Below, in pieces: positions 1-12,150 of a DNA stretch of 64,000 bases. The translations under genes and the position numbers were made by a program. Numbering within the stretch: the stretch's first letter is position 1; every line of letters begins with the position of its first letter. Under the pieces are notes generated by a model. It made no database searches. It was not told the DNA's origin and saw nothing but the letters and a program-made list of their open reading frames with translations. Source of the stretch: Apostichopus japonicus (taxonomy: Eukaryota; Echinodermata; Holothuroidea; Aspidochirotida; Stichopodidae); contig NC_092580.1 in assembly GCF_037975245.1 (NCBI RefSeq), positions 29,043,501-29,107,500 on the forward strand, read 5' to 3'.

Positions 1-82
1 AACGGTAAGAGAACATTTTCCGTTTAATATCTTCTGTGTGAATTCGCAGCAGTACATGAACCAAATCGCAGAATGTCAAAGC

Positions 83-246
83 ATACTTACCTGGCGCAGG
101 GATTTCCGTGATCATGACGGCGGAGCCCCCAGGGTGAGGCCTGTCCATTGCACTTTCGGATGGGTTGACCCCTGCGATTCTCTCAAACGTAGAGAACTCG
201 GGCGTATAATTTCTGGTAGTGGAGGACTGCGTTCGCGCTATCCTCC
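83..246 (+). ncRNA. U1 snRNA, copy 1 (reference copy)
   Basis: U1 snRNA recognises 5' splice sites by base pairing and is the core of U1 snRNP. Nucleotides 1-11 read ATACTTACCTG, the invariant splice-site-pairing end. Stem-loop I (about nt 17-48) has GATCATGACGG, close to the U1-70K loop consensus. Stem-loop II (about nt 50-89) carries ATTGCAC, the U1A-binding loop. Stem-loop III uses TTCTCT (96-101) pairing with AGAGAA (109-114). The Sm site is AATTTCTGG (126-134; window 208-216). The last hairpin ends GGAGGACTGCGTTCGCGCTATCCTCC with a UUCG-type loop. Length is 164 nt, the same as human U1. GCGC near nt 12-15 can pair with GCGT near 120-123, a plausible helix H. The start was fixed by the ATACTTACC motif; the exact 3' end is inferred. 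Thirty-three of the 51 copies appear identical to this one. Confidence 0.98.
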
Positions 247-257
247 TTATATATATA
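247..257 (+). repeat. TA run immediately 3' of U1
   Basis: A short (TA)n stretch begins at the U1 3' end in every unit. Its length, and a T-to-C change giving 'ttacatata', differ among units and account for much of the 854/856/858-bp length classes. Confidence 0.8.
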
Positions 258-265
258 AACTAATT

Positions 266-280
266 GCAACAAAAAGACAA
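266..280 (+). terminator. Candidate snRNA 3' box
   Basis: The sequence GCAACAAAAAGACAA starts 20 nt after the inferred U1 end and is the same in every unit. Pol II snRNA genes of animals use a 3' box of the general form GTTT..AAA..AGA about 9-20 nt downstream to direct Integrator cleavage. Position and the AAAAAGACA core fit, but the GTTT half is not evident, so this is a candidate only. Confidence 0.45.
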
Positions 281-432
281 TTAAGCGTAGTATTGTACTC
301 TTTGCCTGGCCCAGTCACCATACAATGTCGCAGGGAGGTTTTCAGATCTCGTCATGCAACCGATCACATGTAAAATCACTCTTCCCGCCCGCCTCCGACC
401 CCTCCAAATATGTCCAATATTGAAACACCCAG

Positions 433-446
433 TGCGCATGCGTGCG
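433..446. promoter_or_regulatory. NRF1-like GCGCATGCG element in spacer
   Basis: TGCGCATGCGTGCG closely resembles the NRF1 palindromic consensus (YGCGCAYGCGCR). It lies about 500 bp upstream of U1 copy 2 and recurs at the same place in every spacer of both types. Activity is inferred from the motif and its conservation only. Confidence 0.35.
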
Positions 447-647
447 AATCGTACACTACGTAAGCTGCCAATGCTTTGTAGGACACGGAATACAAGTACA
501 CTGATGTTTGTAAATCAAGATCTAGTATCATGTATATCTTATACCTTTCTGCCCTTCCATCCATTCACTGACTCTTAGAAGGACTACAAAATGATCAGCA
601 AGCTTCTCCCTATTATGAGATATGCTCTGTTCAGTACAATAATATTA

Positions 648-657
648 GTCACGTGAC
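648..657. promoter_or_regulatory. E-box palindrome GTCACGTGAC upstream of U1 copy 2
   Basis: A 10-bp perfect palindrome with a CACGTG core at about -290 relative to the next U1 start. It is present in every spacer. CACGTG boxes bound by USF-type bHLH factors are reported as distal elements of tandem sea urchin snRNA genes, so this is a plausible distal enhancer of the array. Shown here for one unit; its copies recur with the repeat. Confidence 0.5.
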
Positions 658-733
658 CCACTAGGACGAAATTCCGGCCGGTGTGCTGTTGTTAAAGGTC
701 TAGCCGTATAGCACTGTTAAATACCTGATCGAA

Positions 734-753
734 ACAGTTATTTACATAACTGT
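734..753. other. Spacer hairpin ACAGTTAT-ttac-ATAACTGT
   Basis: A perfect 8-bp inverted repeat around a 4-nt loop, about 190 bp upstream of the U1 start and present in the spacers of both types. Its role is unknown; it could be a palindromic protein-binding site. Confidence 0.55.
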
Positions 754-863
754 CAGCCTTTGCAGTGTAGCCTGTGACATGAAAGCTATTAAATATCGAT
801 TTAAAATATCGATTTATTGTTCGGCAAGAAATATTTCAGCTATTGACGCTTTTTCATAACGGT

Positions 864-893
864 AAGAGAACATTTTCCGTTTAATATCTTCTG
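864..893 (+). promoter_or_regulatory. Candidate proximal sequence element of U1 copy 2
   Basis: The stretch from about -76 to -47 contains ACATTTTCCGTTTAATATC and is nearly invariant through the array (one C-to-T noticed near 3,440). Animal snRNA genes carry a SNAPc-binding element near -55. There is no TATA box around -30, as expected for a Pol II snRNA promoter in many animals. The element is not conserved enough between phyla for me to name its exact bounds. Confidence 0.4.
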
Positions 894-939
894 TGTGAAT
901 TCGCAGCAGTACATGAACCAAATCGCAGAATGTCAAAGC

Positions 940-1103
940 ATACTTACCTGGCGCAGGGATTTCCGTGATCATGACGGCGGAGCCCCCAGGGTGAGGCCTG
1001 TCCATTGCACTTTCGGATGGGTTGAACCCTGCGATTCTCTCAAACGTAGAGAACTCGGGCGTATAATTTCTGGTAGTGGAGGACTGCGTTCGCGCTATCC
1101 TCC
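940..1103 (+). ncRNA. U1 snRNA, copy 2 (C87A variant)
   Basis: Differs from copy 1 by C87A, which breaks the G52-C87 pair at the base of stem-loop II. The same change is in copies 20 and 23. Confidence 0.97.
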
Positions 1104-1793
1104 TTATATATATAAACTAATTGCAACAAAAAGACAATTAAGTGTAGTATTGTACTCTTTGCCTGGCCCAGTCACCATACAATGTCGCAGGGAGGTTTTC
1201 AGATCTCGTCATGCAACCGATCACATGTAAAATCACCCTTCCCCCGCCTCCTCCCCTCCAAATATATCCAATATTGAAACACTCAGTGCGCATGCGTGCG
1301 AATCGTACACTACGTAAGCTGCCAATGCTTTGTAGGACACGGAACACAATTACACTGATGTTTGTTAATCAAGATCTAGTATCATGTATATCTTATACCT
1401 TTCTGCCCCTCCATCAATTCACTGACTCTTAGAAGGACTACAAAATGATCAGCAAGCTTCTCCCTATTATGAGACATGCTCTGTTCAGTACAATAATATT
1501 AGTCACGTGACCCACTAGGACGAAATCCCGGCCGGTGTGCTGTTGTTAAAGGTCTAGCCGTATAGCACTGTTCAATACCTGATCGAAACAGTTATTTACA
1601 TAACTGTGAGCATTTGCAGTGTAATCAGTGACATGAAAGCTATTAAATAACGATTTAAAATATCGATTTATTGTTCGGCAAGAAATATTTCAGCTATTGA
1701 CGCTTTTTTATAACCGTAAGAGAACATTTTCCGTTTAATATCTTCTGTGTGAATTCGCAGCAGTACATGAACCAAATCGCAGAATATCAAAGC

Positions 1794-1957
1794 ATACTTA
1801 CCTGGCGCAGGGATTTCCGTGATCATGACGGCGGAGCCCCCAGGGTGAGGCCTGTCCATTGCACTCTCGGATGGGTTGACCCCTGCGATTCTCTCAAACG
1901 TAGAGAACTCGGGCGTATAATTTCTGGTAGTGGAGGACTGCGTTCGCGCTATCCTCC
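1794..1957 (+). ncRNA. U1 snRNA, copy 3 (T73C variant)
   Basis: T73C in the 3' side of the U1A loop region. The flank also has a G-to-A change 12 nt upstream, shared with copies 21 and 24. Confidence 0.97.
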
Positions 1958-2647
1958 TTATATATATAAACTAATTGCAACAAAAAGACAATTAAGTGTA
2001 GTATTGTACTCTTTGCCTGGCCCAGTCACCATACAATGTCGCAGGGAGGTTTTCAGATCTCGTCATGCAACCGATCACATGTAAAATCACCCTTCCCCCG
2101 CCTCCTCCCCTCCAAATATATCCAGTATTGAAACACTCAGTGCGCATGCGTGCGAATCGTACACTACGTAAGCTGCCAATGCTTTGTAGGACACGGAACA
2201 CAATTACACTGATGTTTGTTAATCAAGATCTAGTATCATGTATATCTTATACCTTTCTGGCCCTCCATCGTTTCACTGACTCTTAGAAGGACTACAAAAT
2301 GATCAGCAAGCTTCTCCCTATTATGAGACATGCTCTGTTCAGTACAATAATATTAGTCACGTGACCCACTAGGACGAAATCCCGGCCGGTGTGCTGTTGT
2401 TAAAGGTCTAGCCGTATAGCACTGTTCAATACCTGATCGAAACAGTTATTTACATAACTGTGAGCATTTGCAGTGTAATCAGTGACATGAAAGCTATTAA
2501 ATAACGATTTAAAATATCGATTTATTGTTCGGCAAGAAATATTTCAGCTATTGACGCTTTTTTATAACCGTAAGAGAACATTTTCCGTTTAATATCTTCT
2601 GTGTGAATTCGCAGCAGTACATGAACCAAATCGCAGAATGTCAAAGC

Positions 2648-2811
2648 ATACTTACCTGGCGCAGGGATTTCCGTGATCATGACGGCGGAGCCCCCAGGGT
2701 GAGGCCTGTCCATTGCACTCTCGGATGGGTTGACCCCTGCGATTCTCTCAAACGTAGAGAACTCGGGCGTATAATTTCTGGTAGTGGAGGACTGCGTTCG
2801 CGCTATCCTCC
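2648..2811 (+). ncRNA. U1 snRNA, copy 4 (T73C variant)
   Basis: T73C, otherwise as copy 1. Confidence 0.97.
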
Positions 2812-3501
2812 TTATATATATAAACTAATTGCAACAAAAAGACAATTAAGTGTAGTATTGTACTCTTTGCCTGGCCCAGTCACCATACAATGTCGCAGGG
2901 AGGTTTTCAGATCTCGTCATGCAACCGATCACATGTAAAATCACCCTTCCCCCGCCTCCGCCCCTCCAAATATATCCAATATTGAAACACTCAGTGCGCA
3001 TGCGTGCGAATCGTACACTACGTAAGCTGCCAATGCTTTGTAGGACACGGAACACAAGTACACTGATGTTTGTTAATCAAGATCTAGTATCATGTATATC
3101 CTATACCTTTCTGCCCCTCCATCAATTCACTGACTCTTATAAGGACTACAAAATGATCGGCAAGCTTCTCCCTATTATAAGACATGCTCTGTTCAGTACA
3201 ATAATATTAGTCACGTGACCCACTAGGACGAAATCCCGGCCGGTGTGCTGTTGTTAAAGGTCTAGCCGTATAGCACTGTTCAAAACCTGATCGAAACAGT
3301 TATTTACATAACTGTGAGCATTTGCAGTATAATCAGTGACATGAAAGCTATTAAATAACGATTTAAAATATCGATTTATTGTTCGGCAAGAAATATTTCA
3401 GCTATTGACGCTTTTTTATAACCGTAAGAGAACATTTTCTGTTTAATATCTTCTGTGTGAATTCGCAGCAGTACATGAACCAAATCGCAGAATGTCAAAG
3501 C

Positions 3502-3665
3502 ATACTTACCTGGCGCAGGGATTTCCGTGATCATGACGGCGGAGCCCCCAGGGTGAGGCCTGTCCATTGCACTTTCGGATGGGTTGACCCCTGCGATTCT
3601 CTCAAACGTAGAGAACTCGGGCGTATAATTTCTGGTAGTGGAGGACTGCGTTCGCGCTATCCTCG
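3502..3665 (+). ncRNA. U1 snRNA, copy 5 (C164G at 3' end)
   Basis: The last nucleotide of the final stem is G rather than C. All internal protein-binding sites are intact. Confidence 0.97.
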
Positions 3666-4357
3666 TTATATATATAAAAACTAATTGCAACAAAAAGACA
3701 ATTAAGTGTAGTATAGTACTCTTTGCCTGGCCCAGTCACCATACAATGTCGCAGGGAGGTTTTCAGATCTCGTCATGCAACCGATCACATGTAAAATCAC
3801 CCTTCCCCCGCCTCCGCCCCTCCAAATATATCCAATATTGAAACACTCAGTGCGCATGCGTGCGAATCGTACACTACGTAAGCTGCCAATGCTTTGTAGG
3901 ACACGGAACACAAGTACACTGATGTTTGTTAATCAAGATCTAGTATCATGTATATCCTATACCTTTCTGCCCCTCCATCAATTCACTGACTCTTATAAGG
4001 ACTACAAAATGATCGGCAAGCTTCTCCCTATTATAAGACATGCTCTGTTCAGTACAATAATATTAGTCACGTGACCCACTAGGACGAAATCCCGGCCGGT
4101 GTGCTGTTGTTAAAGGTCTAGCCGTATAGCACTGTTCAAAACCTGATCGAAACAGTTATTTACATAACTGTGAGCATTTGCAGTGTAATCAGTGACATGA
4201 AAGCTATTAAATAACGATTTAAAATATCGATTTATTGTTCGGCAAGAAATATTTCAGCTATTGACGCTTTTTTATAACCGTAAGAGAACATTTTCCGTTT
4301 AATATCTTCTGTGTGAATTCGCAGCAGTACATGAACCAAATCGCAGAATGTCAAAGC

Positions 4358-4521
4358 ATACTTACCTGGCGCAGGGATTTCCGTGATCATGACGGCGGAG
4401 CCCCCAGGGTGAGGCCTGTCCATTGCACTTTCGGATGGGTTGACCCCTGCGATTCTCTCAAACGTAGAGAACTCGGGCGTATAATTTCTGGTAGTGGAGG
4501 ACTGCGTTCGCGCTATCCTCC
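4358..4521 (+). ncRNA. U1 snRNA, copy 6
   Basis: Identical to copy 1; the spacer after it is the older-looking B form also seen after copies 2 and 3. Confidence 0.97.
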
Positions 4522-5213
4522 TTATATATATATAAACTAATTGCAACAAAAAGACAATTAAGTGTAGTATTGTACTCTTTGCCTGGCCCAGTCACCATAC
4601 AATGTCGCAGGGAGGTTTTCAGATCTCGTCATGCAACCGATCACATGTAAAATCACCCTTTCCCCGCCTCCTCCCCTCCAAATATATCCAGTATTGAAAC
4701 ACTCAGTGCGCATGCGTGCGAATCGTACACTACGTAAGCTGCCAATGCTTTGTAGGACACGGAACACAATTACACTGATGTTTGTTAATCAAGATCTAGT
4801 ATCATGTATATCTTATACCTTTCTGGCCCTCCATCGTTTCACTGACTCTTAGAAGGACTACAAAATGATCAGCAAGCTTCTCCCTATTATGAGACATGCT
4901 CTGTTCAGTACAATAATATTAGTCACGTGACCCACTAGGACGAAATCCCGGCCGGTGTGCTGTTGTTAAAGGTCTAGCCGTATAGCACTGTTCAATACCT
5001 GATCGAAACAGTTATTTACATAACTGTGAGCATTTGCAGTGTAATCAGTGACATGAAAGCTATTAAATAACGATTTAAAATATCGATTTATTGTTCGGCA
5101 AGAAATATTTCAGCTATTGACGCTTTTTTATAACCGTAAGAGAACATTTTCCGTTTAATATCTTCTGTGTGAATTCGCAGCAGTACATGAACCAAATCGC
5201 AGAATGTCAAAGC

Positions 5214-5377
5214 ATACTTACCTGGCGCAGGGATTTCCGTGATCATGACGGCGGAGCCCCCAGGGTGAGGCCTGTCCATTGCACTTTCGGATGGGTTGAC
5301 CCCTGCGATTCTCTCAAACGTAGAGAACTCGGGCGTATAATTTCTGGTAGTGGAGGACTGCGTTCGCGCTATCCTCC
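5214..5377 (+). ncRNA. U1 snRNA, copy 7
   Basis: Identical to copy 1. Confidence 0.97.
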
Positions 5378-6067
5378 TTATATATATAAACTAATTGCAA
5401 CAAAAAGACAATTAAGTGTAGTATTGTACTCTTTGCCTGGCCCAGTCACCATACAATGTCGCAGGGAGGTTTTCAGATCTCGTCATGCAACCGATCACAT
5501 GTAAAATCACCCTTCCCCCGCCTCCGCCCCTCCAAATATATCCAATATTGAAACACTCAGTGCGCATGCGTGCGAATCGTACACTACGTAAGCTGCCAAT
5601 GCTTTGTAGGACACGGAACACAAGTACACTGATGTTTGTTAATCAAGATCTAGTATCATGTATATCCTATACCTTTCTGCCCCTCCATCAATTCACTGAC
5701 TCTTATAAGGACTACAAAATGATCGGCAAGCTTCTCCCTATTATAAGACATGCTCTGTTCAGTACAATAATATTAGTCACGTGACCCACTAGGACGAAAT
5801 CCCGGCCGGTGTGCTGTTGTTAAAGGTCTAGCCGTATAGCACTGTTCAAAACCTGATCGAAACAGTTATTTACATAACTGTGAGCATTTGCAGTGTAATC
5901 AGTGACATGAAAGCTATTAAATAACGATTTAAAATATCGATTTATTGTTCGGCAAGAAATATTTCAGCTATTGACGCTTTTTTATAACCGTAAGAGAACA
6001 TTTTCCGTTTAATATCTTCTGTGTGAATTCGCAGCAGTACATGAACCAAATCGCAGAATGTCAAAGC

Positions 6068-6231
6068 ATACTTACCTGGCGCAGGGATTTCCGTGATCAT
6101 GACGGCGGAGCCCCCAGGGTGAGGCCTGTCCATTGCACTTTCGGATGGGTTGACCCCTGCGATTCTCTCAAACGTAGAGAACTCGGGCGTATAATTTCTG
6201 GTAGTGGAGGACTGCGTTCGCGCTATCCTCC
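6068..6231 (+). ncRNA. U1 snRNA, copy 8
   Basis: Identical to copy 1. Confidence 0.97.
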
Positions 6232-6923
6232 TTATATATATATAAACTAATTGCAACAAAAAGACAATTAAGTGTAGTATTGTACTCTTTGCCTGGCCCA
6301 GTCACCATACAATGTCGCAGGGAGGTTTTCAGATCTCGTCATGCAACCGATCACATGTAAAATCACCCTTCCCCCGCCTCCGCCCCTCCAAATATATCCA
6401 ATATTGAAACACTCAGTGCGCATGCGTGCGAATCGTACACTACGTAAGCTGCCAATGCTTTGTAGGACACGGAACACAAGTACACTGATGTTTGTTAATC
6501 AAGATTTAGTATCATGTATATCCTATACCTTTCTGCCCCTCCATCAATTCACTGACTCTTATAAGGACTACAAAATGATCGGCAAGCTTCTCCCTATTAT
6601 AAGACATGCTCTGTTCAGTACAATAATATTAGTCACGTGACCCACTAGGACGAAATCCCGGCCGGTGTGCTGTTGTTAAAGGTCTAGCCGTATAGCACTG
6701 TTCAAAACCTGTTCGAAACAGTTATTTACATAACTGTGAGCATTTGCAGTATAATCAGTGACATGAAAGCTATTAAATAACGATTTAAAATATCGATTTA
6801 TTGTTCGGCAAGAAATATTTCAGCTATTGACGCTTTTTTATAACCGTAAGAGAACATTTTCCGTTTAATATCTTCTGTGTGAATTCGCAGCAGTACATGA
6901 ACCAAATCGCAGAATGTCAAAGC

Positions 6924-7087
6924 ATACTTACCTGGCGCAGGGATTTCCGTGATCATGACGGCGGAGCCCCCAGGGTGAGGCCTGTCCATTGCACTTTCGG
7001 ATGGGTTGACCCCTGCGATTCTCTCAAACGTAGAGAACTCGGGCGTATAATTTCTGGTAGTGGAGGACTGCGTTCGCGCTATCCTCC
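6924..7087 (+). ncRNA. U1 snRNA, copy 9
   Basis: Identical to copy 1. Confidence 0.97.
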
Positions 7088-7779
7088 TTATATATATATA
7101 AACTAATTGCAACAAAAAGACAATTAAGTGTAGTATTGTACTCTTTGCCTGGCCCAGTCACCATACAATGTCGCAGGGAGGTTTTCAGATCTCGTCATGC
7201 AACCGATCACATGTAAAATCACCCTTCCCCCGCCTCCGCCCCTCCAAATATATCCAATATTGAAACACTCAGTGCGCATGCGTGCGAATCGTACACTACG
7301 TAAGCTGCCAATGCTTTGTAGGACACGGAACACAAGTACACTGATGTTTGTTAATCAAGATCTAGTATCATGTATATCCTATACCTTTCTGCCCCTCCAT
7401 CAATTCACTGACTCTTATAAGGACTACAAAATGATCGGCAAGCTTCTCCCTATTATAAGACATGCTCTGTTCAGTACAATAATATTAGTCACGTGACCCA
7501 CTAGGACGAAATCCCGGCCGGTGTGCTGTTGTTAAAGGTCTAGCCGTATAGCACTGTTCAAAACCTGATCGAAACAGTTATTTACATAACTGTGAGCATT
7601 TGCAGTGTAATCAGTGACATGAAAGCTATTAAATAACGATTTAAAATATCGATTTATTGTTCGGCAAGAAATATTTCAGCTATTGACGCTTTTTTATAAC
7701 CGTAAGAGAACATTTTCCGTTTAATATCTTCTGTGTGAATTCGCAGCAGTACATGAACCAAATCGCAGAATGTCAAAGC

Positions 7780-7943
7780 ATACTTACCTGGCGCAGGGAT
7801 TTCCGTGATCATGACGGCGGAGCCCCCAGGGTGAGGCCTGTCCATTGCACTTTCGGATGGGTTGACCCCTGCGATTCTCTCAAACGTAGAGAACTCGGGC
7901 GTATAATTTCTGGTAGTGGAGGACTGCGTTCGCGCTATCCTCC
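7780..7943 (+). ncRNA. U1 snRNA, copy 10
   Basis: Identical to copy 1. Confidence 0.97.
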
Positions 7944-8635
7944 TTATATATATATAAACTAATTGCAACAAAAAGACAATTAAGTGTAGTATTGTACTCT
8001 TTGCCTGGCCCAGTCACCATACAATGTCGCAGGGAGGTTTTCAGATCTCGTCATGCAACCGATCACATGTAAAATCACCCTTCCCCCGCCTCCGCCCCTC
8101 CAAATATATCCAATATTGAAACACTCAGTGCGCATGCGTGCGAATCGTACACTACGTAAGCTGCCAATGCTTTGTAGGACACGGAACACAAGTACACTGA
8201 TGTTTGTTAATCAAGATTTAGTATCATGTATATCCTATACCTTTCTGCCCCTCCATCAATTCACTGACTCTTATAAGGACTACAAAATGATCGGCAAGCT
8301 TCTCCCTATTATAAGACATGCTCTGTTCAGTACAATAATATTAGTCACGTGACCCACTAGGACGAAATCCCGGCCGGTGTGCTGTTGTTAAAGGTCTAGC
8401 CGTATAGCACTGTTCAAAACCTGTTCGAAACAGTTATTTACATAACTGTGAGCATTTGCAGTGTAATCAGTGACATGAAAGCTATTAAATAACGATTTAA
8501 AATATCGATTTATTGTTCGGCAAGAAATATTTCAGCTATTGACGCTTTTTTATAACCGTAAGAGAACATTTTCCGTTTAATATCTTCTGTGTGAATTCGC
8601 AGCAGTACATGAACCAAATCGCAGAATGTCAAAGC

Positions 8636-8799
8636 ATACTTACCTGGCGCAGGGATTTCCGTGATCATGACGGCGGAGCCCCCAGGGTGAGGCCTGTCCA
8701 TTGCACTTTCGGATGGGTTGACCCCTGCGATTCTCTCAAACGTAGAGAACTCGGGCGTATAATTTCTGGTAGTGGAGGACTGCGTTCGCGCTATCCTCC
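8636..8799 (+). ncRNA. U1 snRNA, copy 11
   Basis: Identical to copy 1. Confidence 0.97.
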
Positions 8800-9491
8800 T
8801 TATATATATATAAACTAATTGCAACAAAAAGACAATTAAGTGTAGTATTGTACTCTTTGCCTGGCCCAGTCACCATACAATGTCGCAGGGAGGTTTTCAG
8901 ATCTCGTCATGCAACCGATCACATGTAAAATCACCCTTCCCCCGCCTCCGCCCCTCCAAATATATCCAATATTGAAACACTCAGTGCGCATGCGTGCGAA
9001 TCGTACACTACGTAAGCTGCCAATGCTTTGTAGGACACGGAACACAAGTACACTGATGTTTGTTAATCAAGATCTAGTATCATGTATATCCTATACCTTT
9101 CTGCCCCTCCATCAATTCACTGACTCTTATAAGGACTACAAAATGATCGGCAAGCTTCTCCCTATTATAAGACATGCTCTGTTCAGTACAATAATATTAG
9201 TCACGTGACCCACTAGGACGAAATCCCGGCCGGTGTGCTGTTGTTAAAGGTCTAGCCGTATAGCACTGTTCAAAACCTGATCGAAACAGTTATTTACATA
9301 ACTGTGAGCATTTGCAGTGTAATCAGTGACATGAAAGCTATTAAATAACGATTTAAAATATCGATTTATTGTTCGGCAAGAAATATTTCAGCTATTGACG
9401 CTTTTTTATAACCGTAAGAGAACATTTTCCGTTTAATATCTTCTGTGTGAATTCGCAGCAGTACATGAACCAAATCGCAGAATGTCAAAGC

Positions 9492-9655
9492 ATACTTACC
9501 TGGCGCAGGGATTTCCGTGATCATGACGGCGGAGCCCCCAGGGTGAGGCCTGTCCATTGCACTTTCGGATGGGTTGACCCCTGCGATTCTCTCAAACGTA
9601 GAGAACTCGGGCGTATAATTTCTGGTAGTGGAGGACTGCGTTCGCGCTATCCTCC
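9492..9655 (+). ncRNA. U1 snRNA, copy 12
   Basis: Identical to copy 1. Confidence 0.97.
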
Positions 9656-10347
9656 TTATATATATATAAACTAATTGCAACAAAAAGACAATTAAGTGTA
9701 GTATTGTACTCTTTGCCTGGCCCAGTCACCATACAATGTCGCAGGGAGGTTTTCAGATCTCGTCATGCAACCGATCACATGTAAAATCACCCTTCCCCCG
9801 CCTCCGCCCCTCCAAATATATCCAATATTGAAACACTCAGTGCGCATGCGTGCGAATCGTACACTACGTAAGCTGCCAATGCTTTGTAGGACACGGAACA
9901 CAAGTACACTGATGTTTGTTAATCAAGATCTAGTATCATGTATATCCTATACCTTTCTGCCCCTCCATCAATTCACTGACTCTTATAAGGACTACAAAAT
10001 GATCGGCAAGCTTCTCCCTATTATAAGACATGCTCTGTTCAGTACAATAATATTAGTCACGTGACCCACTAGGACGAAATCCCGGCCGGTGTGCTGTTGT
10101 TAAAGGTCTAGCCGTATAGCACTGTTCAAAACCTGATCGAAACAGTTATTTACATAACTGTGAGCATTTGCAGTGTAATCAGTGACATGAAAGCTACTAA
10201 ATAACGATTTAAAATATCGATTTATTGTTCGGCAAGAAATATTTCAGCTATTGACGCTTTTTTATAACCGTAAGAGAACATTTTCCGTTTAATATCTTCT
10301 GTGTGAATTCGCAGCAGTACATGAACCAAATCGCAGAATGTCAAAGC

Positions 10348-10511
10348 ATACTTACCTGGCGCAGGGATTTCCGTGATCATGACGGCGGAGCCCCCAGGGT
10401 GAGGCCTGTCCATTGCACTTTCGGATGGGTTGACCCCTGCGATTCTCTCAAACGTAGAGAACTCGGGCGTATAATTTCTGGTAGTGGAGGACTGCGTTCG
10501 CGCTATCCTCC
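10348..10511 (+). ncRNA. U1 snRNA, copy 13
   Basis: Identical to copy 1; its spacer carries markers (GCGTAGTATT just after the 3' box, CTACTAAATAAC) that also precede the other enlarged copies. Confidence 0.97.
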
Positions 10512-11203
10512 TTATATATATATAAACTAATTGCAACAAAAAGACAATTAAGCGTAGTATTGTACTCTTTGCCTGGCCCAGTCACCATACAATGTCGCAG
10601 GGAGGTTTTCAGATCTCGTCATGCAACCGATCACATGTAAAATCACCCTTCCCCCGCCTCCGCCCCTCCAAATATATCCAATATTGAAACACTCAGTGCG
10701 CATGCGTGCGAATCGTACACTACGTAAGCTGCCAATGCTTTGTAGGACACGGAACACAAGTACACTGATGTTTGTTAATCAAGATCTAGTATCATGTATA
10801 TCCTATACCTTTCTGCCCCTCCATCAATTCACTGACTCTTATAAGGACTACAAAATGATCGGCAAGCTTCTCCCTATTATAAGACATGCTCTGTTCAGTA
10901 CAATAATATTAGTCACGTGACCCACTAGGACGAAATCCCGGCCGGTGTGCTGTTGTTAAAGGTCTAGCCGTATAGCACTGTTCAAAACCTGATCGAAACA
11001 GTTATTTACATAACTGTGAGCATTTGCAGTGTAATCAGTGACATGAAAGCTACTAAATAACGATTTAAAATATCGATTTATTGTTCGGCAAGAAATATTT
11101 CAGCTATTGACGCTTTTTTATAACCGTAAGAGAACATTTTCCGTTTAATATCTTCTGTGTGAATTCGCAGCAGTACATGAACCAAATCGCAGAATGTCAA
11201 AGC

Positions 11204-11458
11204 ATACTTACCTGGCGCAGGGATTTCCGTGATCATGACGGCGGAGCCCCCAGGGTGAGGCCTGTCCATTGCACTTTCGGATGGGTTGACCCCTGCGATT
11301 CTCTCAAACGTAGAGAACTCGGGCGTATAATTTCTGGCCCCCAGGGTGAGGCCTGTCCATTGCACTTTCGGATGGGTTGACCCCTGCGATTCTCTCAAAC
11401 GTAGAGAACTCGGGCGTATAATTTCTGGTAGTGGAGGACTGCGTTCGCGCTATCCTCC
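11204..11458 (+). ncRNA. Enlarged U1 snRNA, copy 14 (91-nt internal duplication)
   Basis: Nucleotides 44-134 of U1, from the 3' side of stem I through the Sm site, are tandemly duplicated, giving a 255-nt gene. A transcript would have two U1A loops, two stem-loops III and two AATTTCTGG sites. The 5' splice-site-pairing end, upstream region and 3' box are unchanged, so it could be transcribed, but a functional snRNP is doubtful. Copies 28 and 32 share the same breakpoints. Confidence 0.95.
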
Positions 11459-12150
11459 TTATATATATATAAACTAATTGCAACAAAAAGACAATTAAGT
11501 GTAGTATTGTACTCTTTGCCTGGCCCAGTCACCATACAATGTCGCAGGGAGGTTTTCAGATCTCGTCATGCAACCGATCACATGTAAAATCACCCTTCCC
11601 CCGCCTCCGCCCCTCCAAATATATCCAATATTGAAACACTCAGTGCGCATGCGTGCGAATCGTACACTACGTAAGCTGCCAATGCTTTGTAGGACACGGA
11701 ACACAAGTACACTGATGTTTGTTAATCAAGATTTAGTATCATGTATATCCTATACCTTTCTGCCCCTCCATCAATTCACTGACTCTTATAAGGACTACAA
11801 AATGATCGGCAAGCTTCTCCCTATTATAAGACATGCTCTGTTCAGTACAATAATATTAGTCACGTGACCCACTAGGACGAAATCCCGGCCGGTGTGCTGT
11901 TGTTAAAGGTCTAGCCGTATAGCACTGTTCAAAACCTGATCGAAACAGTTATTTACATAACTGTGAGCATTTGCAGTATAATCAGTGACATGAAAGCTAT
12001 TAAATAACGATTTAAAATATCGATTTATTGTTCGGCAAGAAATATTTCAGCTATTGACGCTTTTTTATAACCGTAAGAGAACATTTTCCGTTTAATATCT
12101 TCTGTGTGAATTCGCAGCAGTACATGAACCAAATCGCAGAATGTCAAAGC

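Noticed and set aside
508..540. Resemblance of TCAAGATCTAGTATCATGTATATC to part of U2 snRNA
   Set aside because: Only a short word matches; the U2 5' end, branch-point-pairing region and Sm site are absent. Coincidence.
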